A stretch of DNA of 64,000 nt from Mobilicoccus massiliensis (lineage in GTDB: Bacteria; Actinomycetota; Actinomycetes; Actinomycetales; Dermatophilaceae), in assembly GCF_000826525.2 (NCBI RefSeq), contig NZ_LN651324.1, forward strand, positions 109,789 to 173,788, in the 5' to 3' direction. Made by a program: the position numbers and the translations under genes. Of the stretch, positions 38,094 through 45,499 are shown piece after piece (within the stretch, counting starts at the first letter, position 1; the number at the start of each line of letters is the position of its first letter). The notes under the pieces are model-generated. The model was given only the letters and a program-made list of their open reading frames with translations, was not told the origin of the DNA and did not search any database.

Positions 38094-39380
38094 TCAGCGC
38101 GCCGGACGTACTCCCTGCAGGAACCGCGCCATCGCCGGTCCGGTCACCTCGGGAACGAACTCGGCGAGGATCGTCTCGCGACCCGCCCGGCCCATCTCGC
38201 GGCGCCGGGCGGGATCGCGTGCGAGATCGGCGATCGCGTCGGCGAGCAGGTCGGCCCGCCCGGCCGGGACGACGCGTCCCTGCACACCGTCCTGGACCAT
38301 CTCGCCGACGGCCGCGATCTGCGTCGTCACCACGGGGATTCCCGTGGCCATGGCCTCCATGAGCACGACGGGCAACCCCTCGGAGAAGCTCGGGAGCACG
38401 AAGACGTCGCTCTCGCGGTAGAGCTCGGGCAGGTGGTCCTGACCCACCGGACCGACGAGCTCGACCCGCTCGCCCAGACCCCGCGCGCGGATGGCGGTGT
38501 CGAGCGAGTCGCGCAGGTCGCCGGCCCCCACGATCCGAGTCGTCGTGGGCACGCCCTCGTCGGTGAGCCGGCCGATGGCGTCGAGCAGCACGGGGGAGCC
38601 CTTCTCCGGTACGAGCCGGCCGACGTACAACAGGCGCAGCGGCCGGCCGGTGGCGTCCCCACCCCCCGCAGACGGATCATCCGTCTGTCGGGCCTGCATG
38701 GCCGCGTCGTCGGCGGGCCGGTAGCGCGCCGCGTCGACGCTCATCCGGACGACGTCCATCTTGTCCCAGTGATCCGGCTCGACGAACCGCATGAGCTGGC
38801 TGCGGCAGAAGTCGCTGATGCAGGCGATGCCGTCGGCCGAGCGCACCTTGGCCGGCAGGTCGAACGCCTCGACGGCCTCGAACTCCGTCGGCCCGTGCAT
38901 GGTGAGGGACCACCGCCACGGCGAGCCCGGCCCGTCCTCGACCTGCCCGAGGTAGGCCACCAGGCGGGCGACATCGCTCGCGACGTTGGCGAAATGCGCG
39001 TGGACGTGCGTGATGCCCCGTGCGCGCAGGCGCTCGTACAACAGGACGGCCTCGGCGAGGTAGAAGAGCTGCCACGTGCGGCCCTTCGGCGTCCGGGGTC
39101 CGGAGGCGAGGGCGCGCCGCAGCCCTGCCGCGAACACCCGGGGGTTGCGCCGACCGAGGCTCGCGTGTGCCCTCGCCCACGTCGACAGGGACGAGCCGCG
39201 CAGCGTCGGGGTCTGCTCGGCGTCCTCGCGCATGGCCTCCGAACGCAGTTCGTCGGGCGGGCAGGGCCGCACGCTGAACGTGGCGACGTCCACCCCGGCG
39301 TCACGGACGGCACGCACCTCCCGCTCGATGAACGTGTGCGACAACGCCGGGTACTGGCTCGTCAGGTAGGCGACGGTCAT
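38094..39380 (-). CDS. Family 4 glycosyltransferase
   Basis: 428-aa GT-B enzyme. The acceptor-side N-terminal domain starts VAYLTSQYPALSHTFIEREV, a form seen in exopolysaccharide GT4 enzymes of the WcaL/AmsK type. The nucleotide-sugar domain has LLYVGRLVPEKGSPVLLDAI and the E-x7-E motif FSEGLPVVLMEAMATGIPVV. ATG 39380 is chosen since the longer frame upstream lies over the preceding gene region and is not protein-like; GAAGGGACCACC precedes it. It follows the GT2 gene at 39440 on the same strand by 59 bp, so the two are probably one operon. Confidence 0.9.
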   Translation of the reverse strand: MTVAYLTSQYPALSHTFIEREVRAVRDAGVDVATFSVRPCPPDELRSEAMREDAEQTPTLRGSSLSTWARAHASLGRRNPRVFAAGLRRALASGPRTPKGRTWQLFYLAEAVLLYERLRARGITHVHAHFANVASDVARLVAYLGQVEDGPGSPWRWSLTMHGPTEFEAVEAFDLPAKVRSADGIACISDFCRSQLMRFVEPDHWDKMDVVRMSVDAARYRPADDAAMQARQTDDPSAGGGDATGRPLRLLYVGRLVPEKGSPVLLDAIGRLTDEGVPTTTRIVGAGDLRDSLDTAIRARGLGERVELVGPVGQDHLPELYRESDVFVLPSFSEGLPVVLMEAMATGIPVVTTQIAAVGEMVQDGVQGRVVPAGRADLLADAIADLARDPARRREMGRAGRETILAEFVPEVTGPAMARFLQGVRPAR

Positions 39381-39439
39381 GGTGGTCCCTTCTTCGACCG
39401 ATCGTGTCTGCCGGGATGCGCCGCGGCTTCGGAGGCTCG

Positions 39440-40315
39440 TCAGCTTCGGGTGGAGTCGTCGCGCTCCCACGTACCGGCGTGTCGGGCGCTTCGACGCCGG
39501 GCTCGCGCGCGGGCGGCGAGGGTCACCGCGAGGTACACGGCCACCGATGGGGCGAGGGTGGGCCGGCGGCGAAGGAGATCCACGAGCGCTCGGCCGGTCG
39601 AGGTGGTGCTCGCGGCGAACTTCGCGTCGTCGTCGTGGGCGGCCAGGCCCGCGTTGCCCTTGGCCACTCGTACCCGCACCGCGAGCAGACTCTTCAGGGT
39701 GCGCGGGGCGGCGACGGTGAACGTTCCCGAGGTCACGCGCCGCTCCTCCGGGGCGAAGAGGCGTTGCACGTAGAGATCGTCGGCCACGAGGTCGGGAAAG
39801 CGCTCGAAACGCTCCCGCCCGGCACGCGACAGCCCGTACACGCCGAGCCCGACGAGACCGTCCTTGACGTAGGGCAGCTCGGAGAACACCCGGTAGAAGG
39901 CGCGCACCGGCCACGAGGAACGCGACAGGTCGAACCGGATGCGGGGCGCGGCCACGAGCGGCTCGGGTCCCGAGAGGGCCGCCACCAGGGCCGGCAGCGC
40001 CTCCGGCGACAGTGCGATGTCGGCATCGAGATAGATCCGGGGGAACGCCGAGGCGGCCCCGTCTCCCTCGTTGAGGGCCAGCGACTTCGATCCGATGGGG
40101 ATGTCGAGGACCGTCACCCCGCGATGGCTGCGCGCCACGTCGGCCGTGCGGTCGTGGCACCCGTTCGCCGCGACGACGACCTCCACGCGGGGGGACGAGC
40201 CGGGTTGCGTGTGAGGCGTCAGGGCCTCCAGGCACCGGCCGATGACGCGCTCCTCGTCGTAGGCCGGGATGATCACCGCCGCATCCGCGCTCGTGCCGTC
40301 GTCACCAGCGTTCAC
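39440..40315 (-). CDS. Family 2 glycosyltransferase
   Basis: 291-aa GT-A enzyme. Nucleotide-binding start VIIPAYDEERVIGRCLEAL is followed by ANGCHDRTADVA and the DxD motif LDADIAL. A C-terminal amphipathic or membrane-near helix (LAPSVAVYLAVTLAARARARRR) may tether it to the membrane. It is the first gene of a two-gene minus-strand operon, divergent from the acetyltransferase at 40453 across a 137-bp gap. Sugar and linkage cannot be predicted. Confidence 0.86.
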   Translation of the reverse strand: MNAGDDGTSADAAVIIPAYDEERVIGRCLEALTPHTQPGSSPRVEVVVAANGCHDRTADVARSHRGVTVLDIPIGSKSLALNEGDGAASAFPRIYLDADIALSPEALPALVAALSGPEPLVAAPRIRFDLSRSSWPVRAFYRVFSELPYVKDGLVGLGVYGLSRAGRERFERFPDLVADDLYVQRLFAPEERRVTSGTFTVAAPRTLKSLLAVRVRVAKGNAGLAAHDDDAKFAASTTSTGRALVDLLRRRPTLAPSVAVYLAVTLAARARARRRSARHAGTWERDDSTRS

Positions 40316-40404
40316 GACCCGACTCCTCTCAGCGGCATCGTCATTGGGTCCTGCAGCATCGACGCCAGCCTAGCGGCGTGTTCGGCCCGGCCCGGGGACG
40401 GCAC

Positions 40405-40410
40405 TAGAGT
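40405..40410 (+). promoter_or_regulatory. -10 box of a leaderless promoter (leader peptide and acetyltransferase)
   Basis: TAGAGT followed by 7 nt (GAAGAAC) and GTG 40418. Transcription should start at that GTG. Confidence 0.5.
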
Positions 40411-40417
40411 GAAGAAC

Positions 40418-40456
40418 GTGTCGACTCCGATCCGCCGACCCGATCCGGCCGCATGA
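40418..40456 (+). CDS. 12-codon leader peptide ahead of the acetyltransferase gene
   Basis: GTG 40418 opens a 12-codon frame (VSTPIRRPDPAA). Its TGA (40454-40456) overlaps the ATG of the acetyltransferase (40453) as ATGA. With a -10 box 7 nt upstream, ribosomes would load on the leaderless GTG and re-initiate at the overlapping ATG, which has no Shine-Dalgarno of its own. A leader of the same length and geometry precedes the flippase gene at 45461. Expression of the peptide is unproven. Confidence 0.4.
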   Translation: MSTPIRRPDPAA

Positions 40457-41037
40457 CGCACACACGACCTCCCGCACGCCCGTCATCACCGAGACCGGCC
40501 ACCGTCGATCCCGGTCGTCGTGGCTGGCCGCTCGCCGAGGGCATCGCGCAGTACCGCGCCCTCCTCGCCTCCGACCTCCCACGCAACCCCTACCCGTGGT
40601 GGCGCCTCACGGTCGCGATCGTTCGCGCCGGTCAGGTGCTGTATCGCTGCCGGGGGCCGGTCGCGCTCGTGCTGCGCCGGGTCGTCGCCCTCGCCGACGC
40701 GGTCTGGGTGCGTGGGCTCATGGGCTCGGAGATCCCGACGATGGTGTGGATCGGCCCGGGTCTGCGGCTGCCGCACGCCGGTCGCGGCCTCATGATCCAT
40801 TCGACCTGCCGCATCGGCTCGGGGGTGACGATCTACCACCGCGTGTCGCTCGGCGTACGGGATTCCCGCCCCGGCCCCACCATCGGCGATGACGTCGAGA
40901 TCGGTGCCGGCGCGGCCGTTCTCGGTCCCGTGCACGTCGCCGACGGCTGCGGCATCGGCGCGAACGCAGTCGTCGCCACCGACACCGAGCCCGGGCGCAC
41001 CTACGTCGGCGTTCCCGCCACGGTGACGGGCCGATGA
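40453..41037 (+). CDS. Serine-acetyltransferase-like left-handed beta-helix acyltransferase
   Basis: 194-aa enzyme with hexapeptide repeats (MIHSTCRIGSGVTIYHRVSLGVR, TIGDDVEIGAGAAVLGPVHVADGCGIGANAVV) as in CysE/colanic-acid-type O-acetyltransferases that use acetyl-CoA. In this setting it more likely acetylates a sugar of the polymer than serine. It starts within the stop of the 12-codon leader peptide. Its own stop overlaps the start of the malectin-family paralog 3 (ATGA), so the two proteins are made from coupled translation. Confidence 0.82.
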   Translation: MTHTRPPARPSSPRPATVDPGRRGWPLAEGIAQYRALLASDLPRNPYPWWRLTVAIVRAGQVLYRCRGPVALVLRRVVALADAVWVRGLMGSEIPTMVWIGPGLRLPHAGRGLMIHSTCRIGSGVTIYHRVSLGVRDSRPGPTIGDDVEIGAGAAVLGPVHVADGCGIGANAVVATDTEPGRTYVGVPATVTGR

Positions 41038-42254
41038 GCGCCCGTCAGGAGAACGGGCGCGGCGACGCGAGCCACGAGGGTCCGGCCGGCGAGGACCACG
41101 CGACACGAGGTGCGGTCGACGCCGAGAACGGTTCGGGCCCCGACCACGTCTCGAACGCCCCCGGCCGGGATGCCTCCGCGCGCAAGCGATCGGCGTTCAT
41201 CATCGGGAGCGTCGTCGTCGTCCTCCTCGCGGTCCTCGGGCTCCTCGCCACCTTCCTCGGCCGGCCACCGGAACCTCCGCCGCCGCCCCCGCCGACGCCG
41301 AAGCCCACGGCCGGGCAACTCGGTGCGTACCCGTCCTTCGGTCCCGACGACGTCTTTCGCGTCGACCTCACCGGCGCGCCCGTCGCCCCGCGCTCGCCTG
41401 CGATGATCGACAACCTGCGCTCGCAGATCGAGCCCCACTACGGGGGCATCGCCGGGCTCAACACGCACCAGTACAACCCCGTCCTCTACGTCGTCGACGA
41501 GAGCACCCCGCGCACGACGGTCGAGTTCGACGACTGCCAGGACAAGGGGAGCACCCCGCCCGGGCTCTTCGACGGTGCGAAGCACTTCGTCGACGTCCCG
41601 GTGCCCGAGGACGCGCGCACCTCCGTCGGGACCGACTCCACGATCACCCTCTGGTCGCCCTCCACCGACCAGCTCTGGGAGTTCTGGGTGATGAAGCGCG
41701 CCGACAAGGGCTGGTCGGCGTGTTGGGGCGGCCGGATCGACCATGTCTCCACCTCGCCCGGCTACTTTCCCGCCCCCTACGGCGTCAGCGCCTCCGGGCT
41801 CGTCACGACCGGCTCGATGATCACGGTCGAGGAGGCACGCCGCAAGCAGATCGATCACGCGATCGGCATCGCGCTCATCAGCCCGGCGCGCTGGGACCGG
41901 TTCTGGTACCCCGCCCAACGCAGCGACGGTCCCGATGCCTCGCCCGATGCCATCCCCGAGGGTGCGCGGCTGCGCCTCGATCCGAACCTCGACGTCGACA
42001 GTCTCCAGTTGACCCCGCTCGGCAAGGCCGTCGCCAAGGCCGCCCAGAAGTACGGGTTCATCGTCGTCGACACGGCGGGCTCGGTGGCGGTGATGGCCGA
42101 GTCCGGCATTCCGTGGAAGCAGAAGACCGGCACCGATCCATGGCCGAAGATCCTCGGCGGCACGCCCACCTACAAGCAGCTCGAGAACTTCCCCTGGGAC
42201 AAGGTGGAGGTCATCGCGCCGAACTACGGCAAGCCGTCCACGGCGTCGCCGTGA
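41034..42254 (+). CDS. Membrane-anchored paralog 3 of the conserved glycan-locus domain (no malectin)
   Basis: 406 aa, function unknown. A polar cytosolic N-terminus (~1-52) is followed by one membrane helix (AFIIGSVVVVLLAVLGLLATFL, ~54-75). A Pro-rich spacer comes next, then the domain found at the C-terminus of the 34101 and 35913 products. Shared motifs include DQLWEFWVM, SACWGGRIDHV, FPAPYGVSASGL, QIDHAIGI, YPAQRSDG, RLDPNLD, AQKYGFIVVD, PWPKILGGTP and FPWDKVEVI. The domain therefore faces outside. Translation is coupled to the acetyltransferase by ATGA. A strong hairpin lies between it and the convergent acyltransferase gene. Confidence 0.82.
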   Translation: MSARQENGRGDASHEGPAGEDHATRGAVDAENGSGPDHVSNAPGRDASARKRSAFIIGSVVVVLLAVLGLLATFLGRPPEPPPPPPPTPKPTAGQLGAYPSFGPDDVFRVDLTGAPVAPRSPAMIDNLRSQIEPHYGGIAGLNTHQYNPVLYVVDESTPRTTVEFDDCQDKGSTPPGLFDGAKHFVDVPVPEDARTSVGTDSTITLWSPSTDQLWEFWVMKRADKGWSACWGGRIDHVSTSPGYFPAPYGVSASGLVTTGSMITVEEARRKQIDHAIGIALISPARWDRFWYPAQRSDGPDASPDAIPEGARLRLDPNLDVDSLQLTPLGKAVAKAAQKYGFIVVDTAGSVAVMAESGIPWKQKTGTDPWPKILGGTPTYKQLENFPWDKVEVIAPNYGKPSTASP

Positions 42255-42266
42255 TGGAAGGTGAGG

Positions 42267-42306
42267 TGGCAGCCGAACGGGGGTGATCACCCCGGGTTCG
42301 CTGCCA
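42267..42306. terminator. Bidirectional hairpin terminator between convergent genes
   Basis: Nested stem: 6 bp (42267-42272 with 42301-42306), one bulge, 5 bp (42274-42278 with 42296-42300), and a palindromic GGGTGATCACCC core. It lies 12 nt after paralog 3 and would also stop transcription of the minus-strand acyltransferase gene, which ends at 42402. Confidence 0.75.
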
Positions 42307-42401
42307 TCCCGTCTTCCATGTCGGGTGCGCCTGCTGGGTGCCGGTGGCAGTGCCGGTGGCGGTTGTCGGTCGCGTGCGAGGCGGAGGCGTGTGCGCGGGT
42401 C

Positions 42402-42944
42402 TCAGCGGGTGCGCAGCACTCGTGCCGGGGAGCCCGCGACGACCGAGTTCGGCGGAATCTCGCCCTTGACCGTCGAGTTCGCGGCGACCACGCAGCCGTC
42501 GCCCAGACGGGTGCCGGGCAGGATCACCGCGCCCGCGCCGATCCAGACGTCGTCACCGACGACGACGCCGTCGCCGTGCCAGGGCTGATCGACGATCGGC
42601 GTCCCCGGCTCGGTGCCGTGGTTGCTGCCGACGATCGTGATGTGCTGGCTCACGAGGCAGTCGCGACCGATGCGGATGGACGCGCCGGCACACCGGATGT
42701 TGTTGAACTCGCCGATGTAGGTGCGCTCGCCCACCTCCAGCGAGGCACCGGTGAGACCGCCGCCGTCGGTGACGAACAACGCGGTCGGCCCGAGCACCGA
42801 TACGTCCTTCGCCAGGCGGGTGCGCCGGGCGTCACCGGCGAACATGACCGTGCCGGCGACGCAGGCCCCCGGGTTGGCCCGCCGGAGTCGTTCCCGCGCG
42901 AGGATGCCGTCACGCAGCGAGCGGGCGAAGTCCTTGAGCGGCAC
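42402..42944 (-). CDS. Left-handed beta-helix acyltransferase (maltose/galactoside O-acetyltransferase-like)
   Basis: 180-aa hexapeptide-repeat protein (ISIRIG-type turns: SIRIGRDCLVSQHITIVGSNH, VVVGDDVWIGAGAVILPGTRLGDGCVVAANSTVKG). Such enzymes O-acetylate sugars with acetyl-CoA. The catalytic-type His is in GSNHG. GTG 42944 is chosen because AAGGAG lies 6 nt upstream, within the end of the polymerase gene; longer frames run over that gene. Third gene of the minus-strand operon chain-length regulator, polymerase, acyltransferase. Confidence 0.85.
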   Translation of the reverse strand: MPLKDFARSLRDGILARERLRRANPGACVAGTVMFAGDARRTRLAKDVSVLGPTALFVTDGGGLTGASLEVGERTYIGEFNNIRCAGASIRIGRDCLVSQHITIVGSNHGTEPGTPIVDQPWHGDGVVVGDDVWIGAGAVILPGTRLGDGCVVAANSTVKGEIPPNSVVAGSPARVLRTR

Positions 42945-42946
42945 GG

Positions 42947-44392
42947 CTACTCCTTGTACTCCTCGACGTATTCCTCGACACGGGTGACGCCGCTCTGCGC
43001 GACATCCCCGCCGTTCACGTGGTCGTTCTCGTCGCCGTTCGTCGTGCGCGCCCTCGGCGGGGGGAACGCCCAGACGAGCCCTGCGAGCGTGAAGAACACG
43101 AACGTGGGGAACGGATACGGGATCGGGCTCGTCATCGCCGGCACGAACCAGATGAGCCCGGCCGCGAGGGTGGCGGTGCGCCAGTCCTCCGCCTCGGGGT
43201 CGTCCCGGCGGCGTCGAATCGCCGCGGCACCGGGGCCGGCGAGGAGGATCCCGACGTACAGTGCCGCCGCCGGCAGCCCGAGCTCCGCGGCCCGGCTGAG
43301 GACGACGTTGTGCACCTCGATGTTCACGGTGGTCACGGGGTAGGTGTCGGCCTGACGCACCCAGTCCGGCCCCACCTCGACGAATCGCCCCCACCCGACG
43401 CCGGCGAGGGGGTGCTCGCCGATCGCTCGCACGGCGGCGACGTTGGAGTTCTGGCGGTCGTTGAGGGACCGGGACGTCGATCCCCGCGTCGCGATGTTCT
43501 CGACGACGTCCGGCACCGCGGCCACCCCCGCGACGGCGAGGATCGCGGCGGCGATCGCCATGAACGGCACCCACGGCCACAGGCCCCGGCGAGAACCGAC
43601 GACGACGAGGGCCGCGAGGGCGACGCCGAGCCACACCGAGCGGGTCATCGACAGCACCGAGCACGCCGTCGCCAGCGGACCGACGACGAGGCCGAAGACA
43701 CGCCATCCACCCCGGTCCAGGCGCGCGAGCAGGAACGCGGCCACGGCGCACAGGGCGAGCGCCATACCGTTCGCCTCTCCGGAGACGAACGGGCCGCCGG
43801 CGCGAATCGCGTTGTCACCGAGTTCCGGCAGCCGTTTGAGCACCTCGATGTACCGCGGGAACACCAGTGCCGACACACCCGCGGACTCGAAGAGCGCGGT
43901 CAGCGACAGGTACACGCCGAGGAGGCCGAGCCCGCGCAGGAACAGAAGGCGCTCAAGCCGGCTCCTGAGGAGCATCGGCGCGGTGGCGAAGAGCACGAAC
44001 GGCATGACGACGCGGTCGAGCACCGCGAAGATCGAGGCCGTGCCGAGTGCCCCGTGGAGGATCATCGACGCCGCGGTCCAGGCGATGAACAGCAGCATCG
44101 CCCCGTGAAGGAGCCGGGGGCGCGGGCGGGGAATCCTCGGGTCCAGCAGCAGGAGGAGCAGGCCGCCGACGAGCAGCAGCCGGTCGGGGCCGAGTGGGAT
44201 GCCCATCTCGCCCCAGCGTCCCGAGAAGACGTTGAGCAGGAGGGCCGACACGAGAAGCCAGAACGCGAGCGGCACGTCGCGCAGGGACTCGCGCGACGGC
44301 CGGTCGCCGGCGCGGAGCCCGTCTGCCTGTCGTGCCTGGGATGGCACGGCGGACGCGGTGTCGTGCGAGGCGGCGTCGGCCGGAGGCGTCAT
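42947..44392 (-). CDS. O-antigen ligase/polymerase-like membrane protein (Wzy/WaaL superfamily)
   Basis: 481 aa, with ten or more membrane helices and one large periplasm-side loop (residues ~315-395). That loop contains GEHPLAGVGWGRF and NVEVHNVVLSRAAELGLP-like segments typical of the Wzy_C/WaaL family, including the conserved HN. It would polymerise lipid-linked repeat units outside the membrane. It starts 4 bp after the Wzz-like gene stop and is followed 2 bp later by the acyltransferase. The N-terminal ~45 residues are polar. Confidence 0.88.
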   Translation of the reverse strand: MTPPADAASHDTASAVPSQARQADGLRAGDRPSRESLRDVPLAFWLLVSALLLNVFSGRWGEMGIPLGPDRLLLVGGLLLLLLDPRIPRPRPRLLHGAMLLFIAWTAASMILHGALGTASIFAVLDRVVMPFVLFATAPMLLRSRLERLLFLRGLGLLGVYLSLTALFESAGVSALVFPRYIEVLKRLPELGDNAIRAGGPFVSGEANGMALALCAVAAFLLARLDRGGWRVFGLVVGPLATACSVLSMTRSVWLGVALAALVVVGSRRGLWPWVPFMAIAAAILAVAGVAAVPDVVENIATRGSTSRSLNDRQNSNVAAVRAIGEHPLAGVGWGRFVEVGPDWVRQADTYPVTTVNIEVHNVVLSRAAELGLPAAALYVGILLAGPGAAAIRRRRDDPEAEDWRTATLAAGLIWFVPAMTSPIPYPFPTFVFFTLAGLVWAFPPPRARTTNGDENDHVNGGDVAQSGVTRVEEYVEEYKE

Positions 44393-44396
44393 CGGG

Positions 44397-45242
44397 TCAC
44401 CCGACACCGGGGTCCTCGACCCGGCGGCGGGCTCGGCCGGCGCGACGCCGGTCCACGAGCACCGCGAGCAGCAGGCCGAGCAGCGCGCCCGCACCGAGGC
44501 CGACGATGCCGTACCGGATCAGCCCGGAACGAGCCGCGTCGCCCTGGACGGCCGGCGGCGCGACGACCTTGAGCGTGCTGTTGCCGGCGACGTCGACGAA
44601 CAGCTTGCGGTACAGCTCGCCCGCGGCGTCCTGCTTGAGCTGCAGCTCGGCGAGCGCGACCTGGGCCTTCTGCAACGCCTCGCTCGCGCGCTCCCGCGCG
44701 TCGGCGCCCCTGGCGAGCGCGTAGACGCGTTCTGCCTCCGAGACATCACCCCGTGCGGCCGCGACCTTGGGGGCGATGCTCTGGAACTCCTTGTAGGCAG
44801 ACTCCGGGTCGTGGCCGGACCTGGCGCCGGCGACCGTCGAGATGAGCGTGTTCGCCACCTGCTCGGCGCCCGCGACGGCGGCGTCGCGATCCTGCGACTC
44901 GACCTCGATGCGGATGACCGCGGAGTCGGGGATGGGGGAGGCGCTCACCTTGCTGGTGCCGGCCGGCGCCCAGGACCCGTCGGTCGCGCGGTTCTGGACC
45001 CACCGGGCGTAGTCGGCCGCCAGGCTCTGCGCACCGACCGGGTAACCGGCCACGGTGTAGGCGTTGCTGTCGGCGGGCACGACGGCCACCCGCGCCTCGG
45101 CGGTGTGGGTGGCGGGCATCGCGAGGGCGGTACCGACGCCGAGCGCGAGACCCAGAGCGAGGCACAACGCGACGAGGAAGGGGTGCCGAAGCACCGAGGT
45201 CATCGGCCCGACGGGCTCACCGTGATCTGAACGGGCGGACAC
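44397..45242 (-). CDS. Wzz-like chain-length/polysaccharide co-polymerase membrane protein
   Basis: 281 aa with two membrane helices, at ~24-44 (PFLVALCLALGLALGVGTALA) and ~247-268. Between them is an extracytoplasmic domain with a long helical/coiled-coil part (residues ~150-220), the PCP topology. There is no tyrosine-kinase domain and the C-terminal tail is short and basic, so it is not a BY-kinase fusion. GTG 45242 has GAGGAG before it. First gene of a minus-strand operon with the polymerase, divergent from the flippase gene. Confidence 0.8.
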   Translation of the reverse strand: MSARSDHGEPVGPMTSVLRHPFLVALCLALGLALGVGTALAMPATHTAEARVAVVPADSNAYTVAGYPVGAQSLAADYARWVQNRATDGSWAPAGTSKVSASPIPDSAVIRIEVESQDRDAAVAGAEQVANTLISTVAGARSGHDPESAYKEFQSIAPKVAAARGDVSEAERVYALARGADARERASEALQKAQVALAELQLKQDAAGELYRKLFVDVAGNSTLKVVAPPAVQGDAARSGLIRYGIVGLGAGALLGLLLAVLVDRRRAGRARRRVEDPGVG

Positions 45243-45447
45243 TGGTGACTCCTCGGCAGGGGACGGTGGGCGGGAGGCGGTCGCAGCAGACCCTACCTCG
45301 ATGGGCGTCGCCGCCCCACATCCGCACGACGGCAGTGGGGATCGTGCTCGGGTGCAAGGGCATTCCGCGGGCCTCGGCGAGCCACGGGGGCGTGCGGCGC
45401 GGTGCCCGGCCCAGGCACGGGTGCGCGCCATGCGCGCTCACGGCCTC

Positions 45448-45453
45448 TACGAT
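45448..45453 (+). promoter_or_regulatory. -10 box of a leaderless promoter (leader peptide and flippase)
   Basis: TACGAT followed by 7 nt (GAACCCC) and GTG 45461, the same arrangement as at 40405-40418. Confidence 0.5.
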
Positions 45454-45460
45454 GAACCCC

Positions 45461-45499
45461 GTGCCACGGACCGCCGAACACGATTCCCGAAGCCGATGA
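45461..45499 (+). CDS. 12-codon leader peptide ahead of the flippase gene
   Basis: GTG 45461 opens a 12-codon frame (VPRTAEHDSRSR). Its TGA (45497-45499) overlaps the flippase ATG at 45496. An ATG at 45452 is in the same frame but overlaps the -10 box. The flippase start has no Shine-Dalgarno, so leaderless initiation on this mini-frame followed by re-initiation is plausible. Peptide production is unproven. Confidence 0.4.
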   Translation: MPRTAEHDSRSR

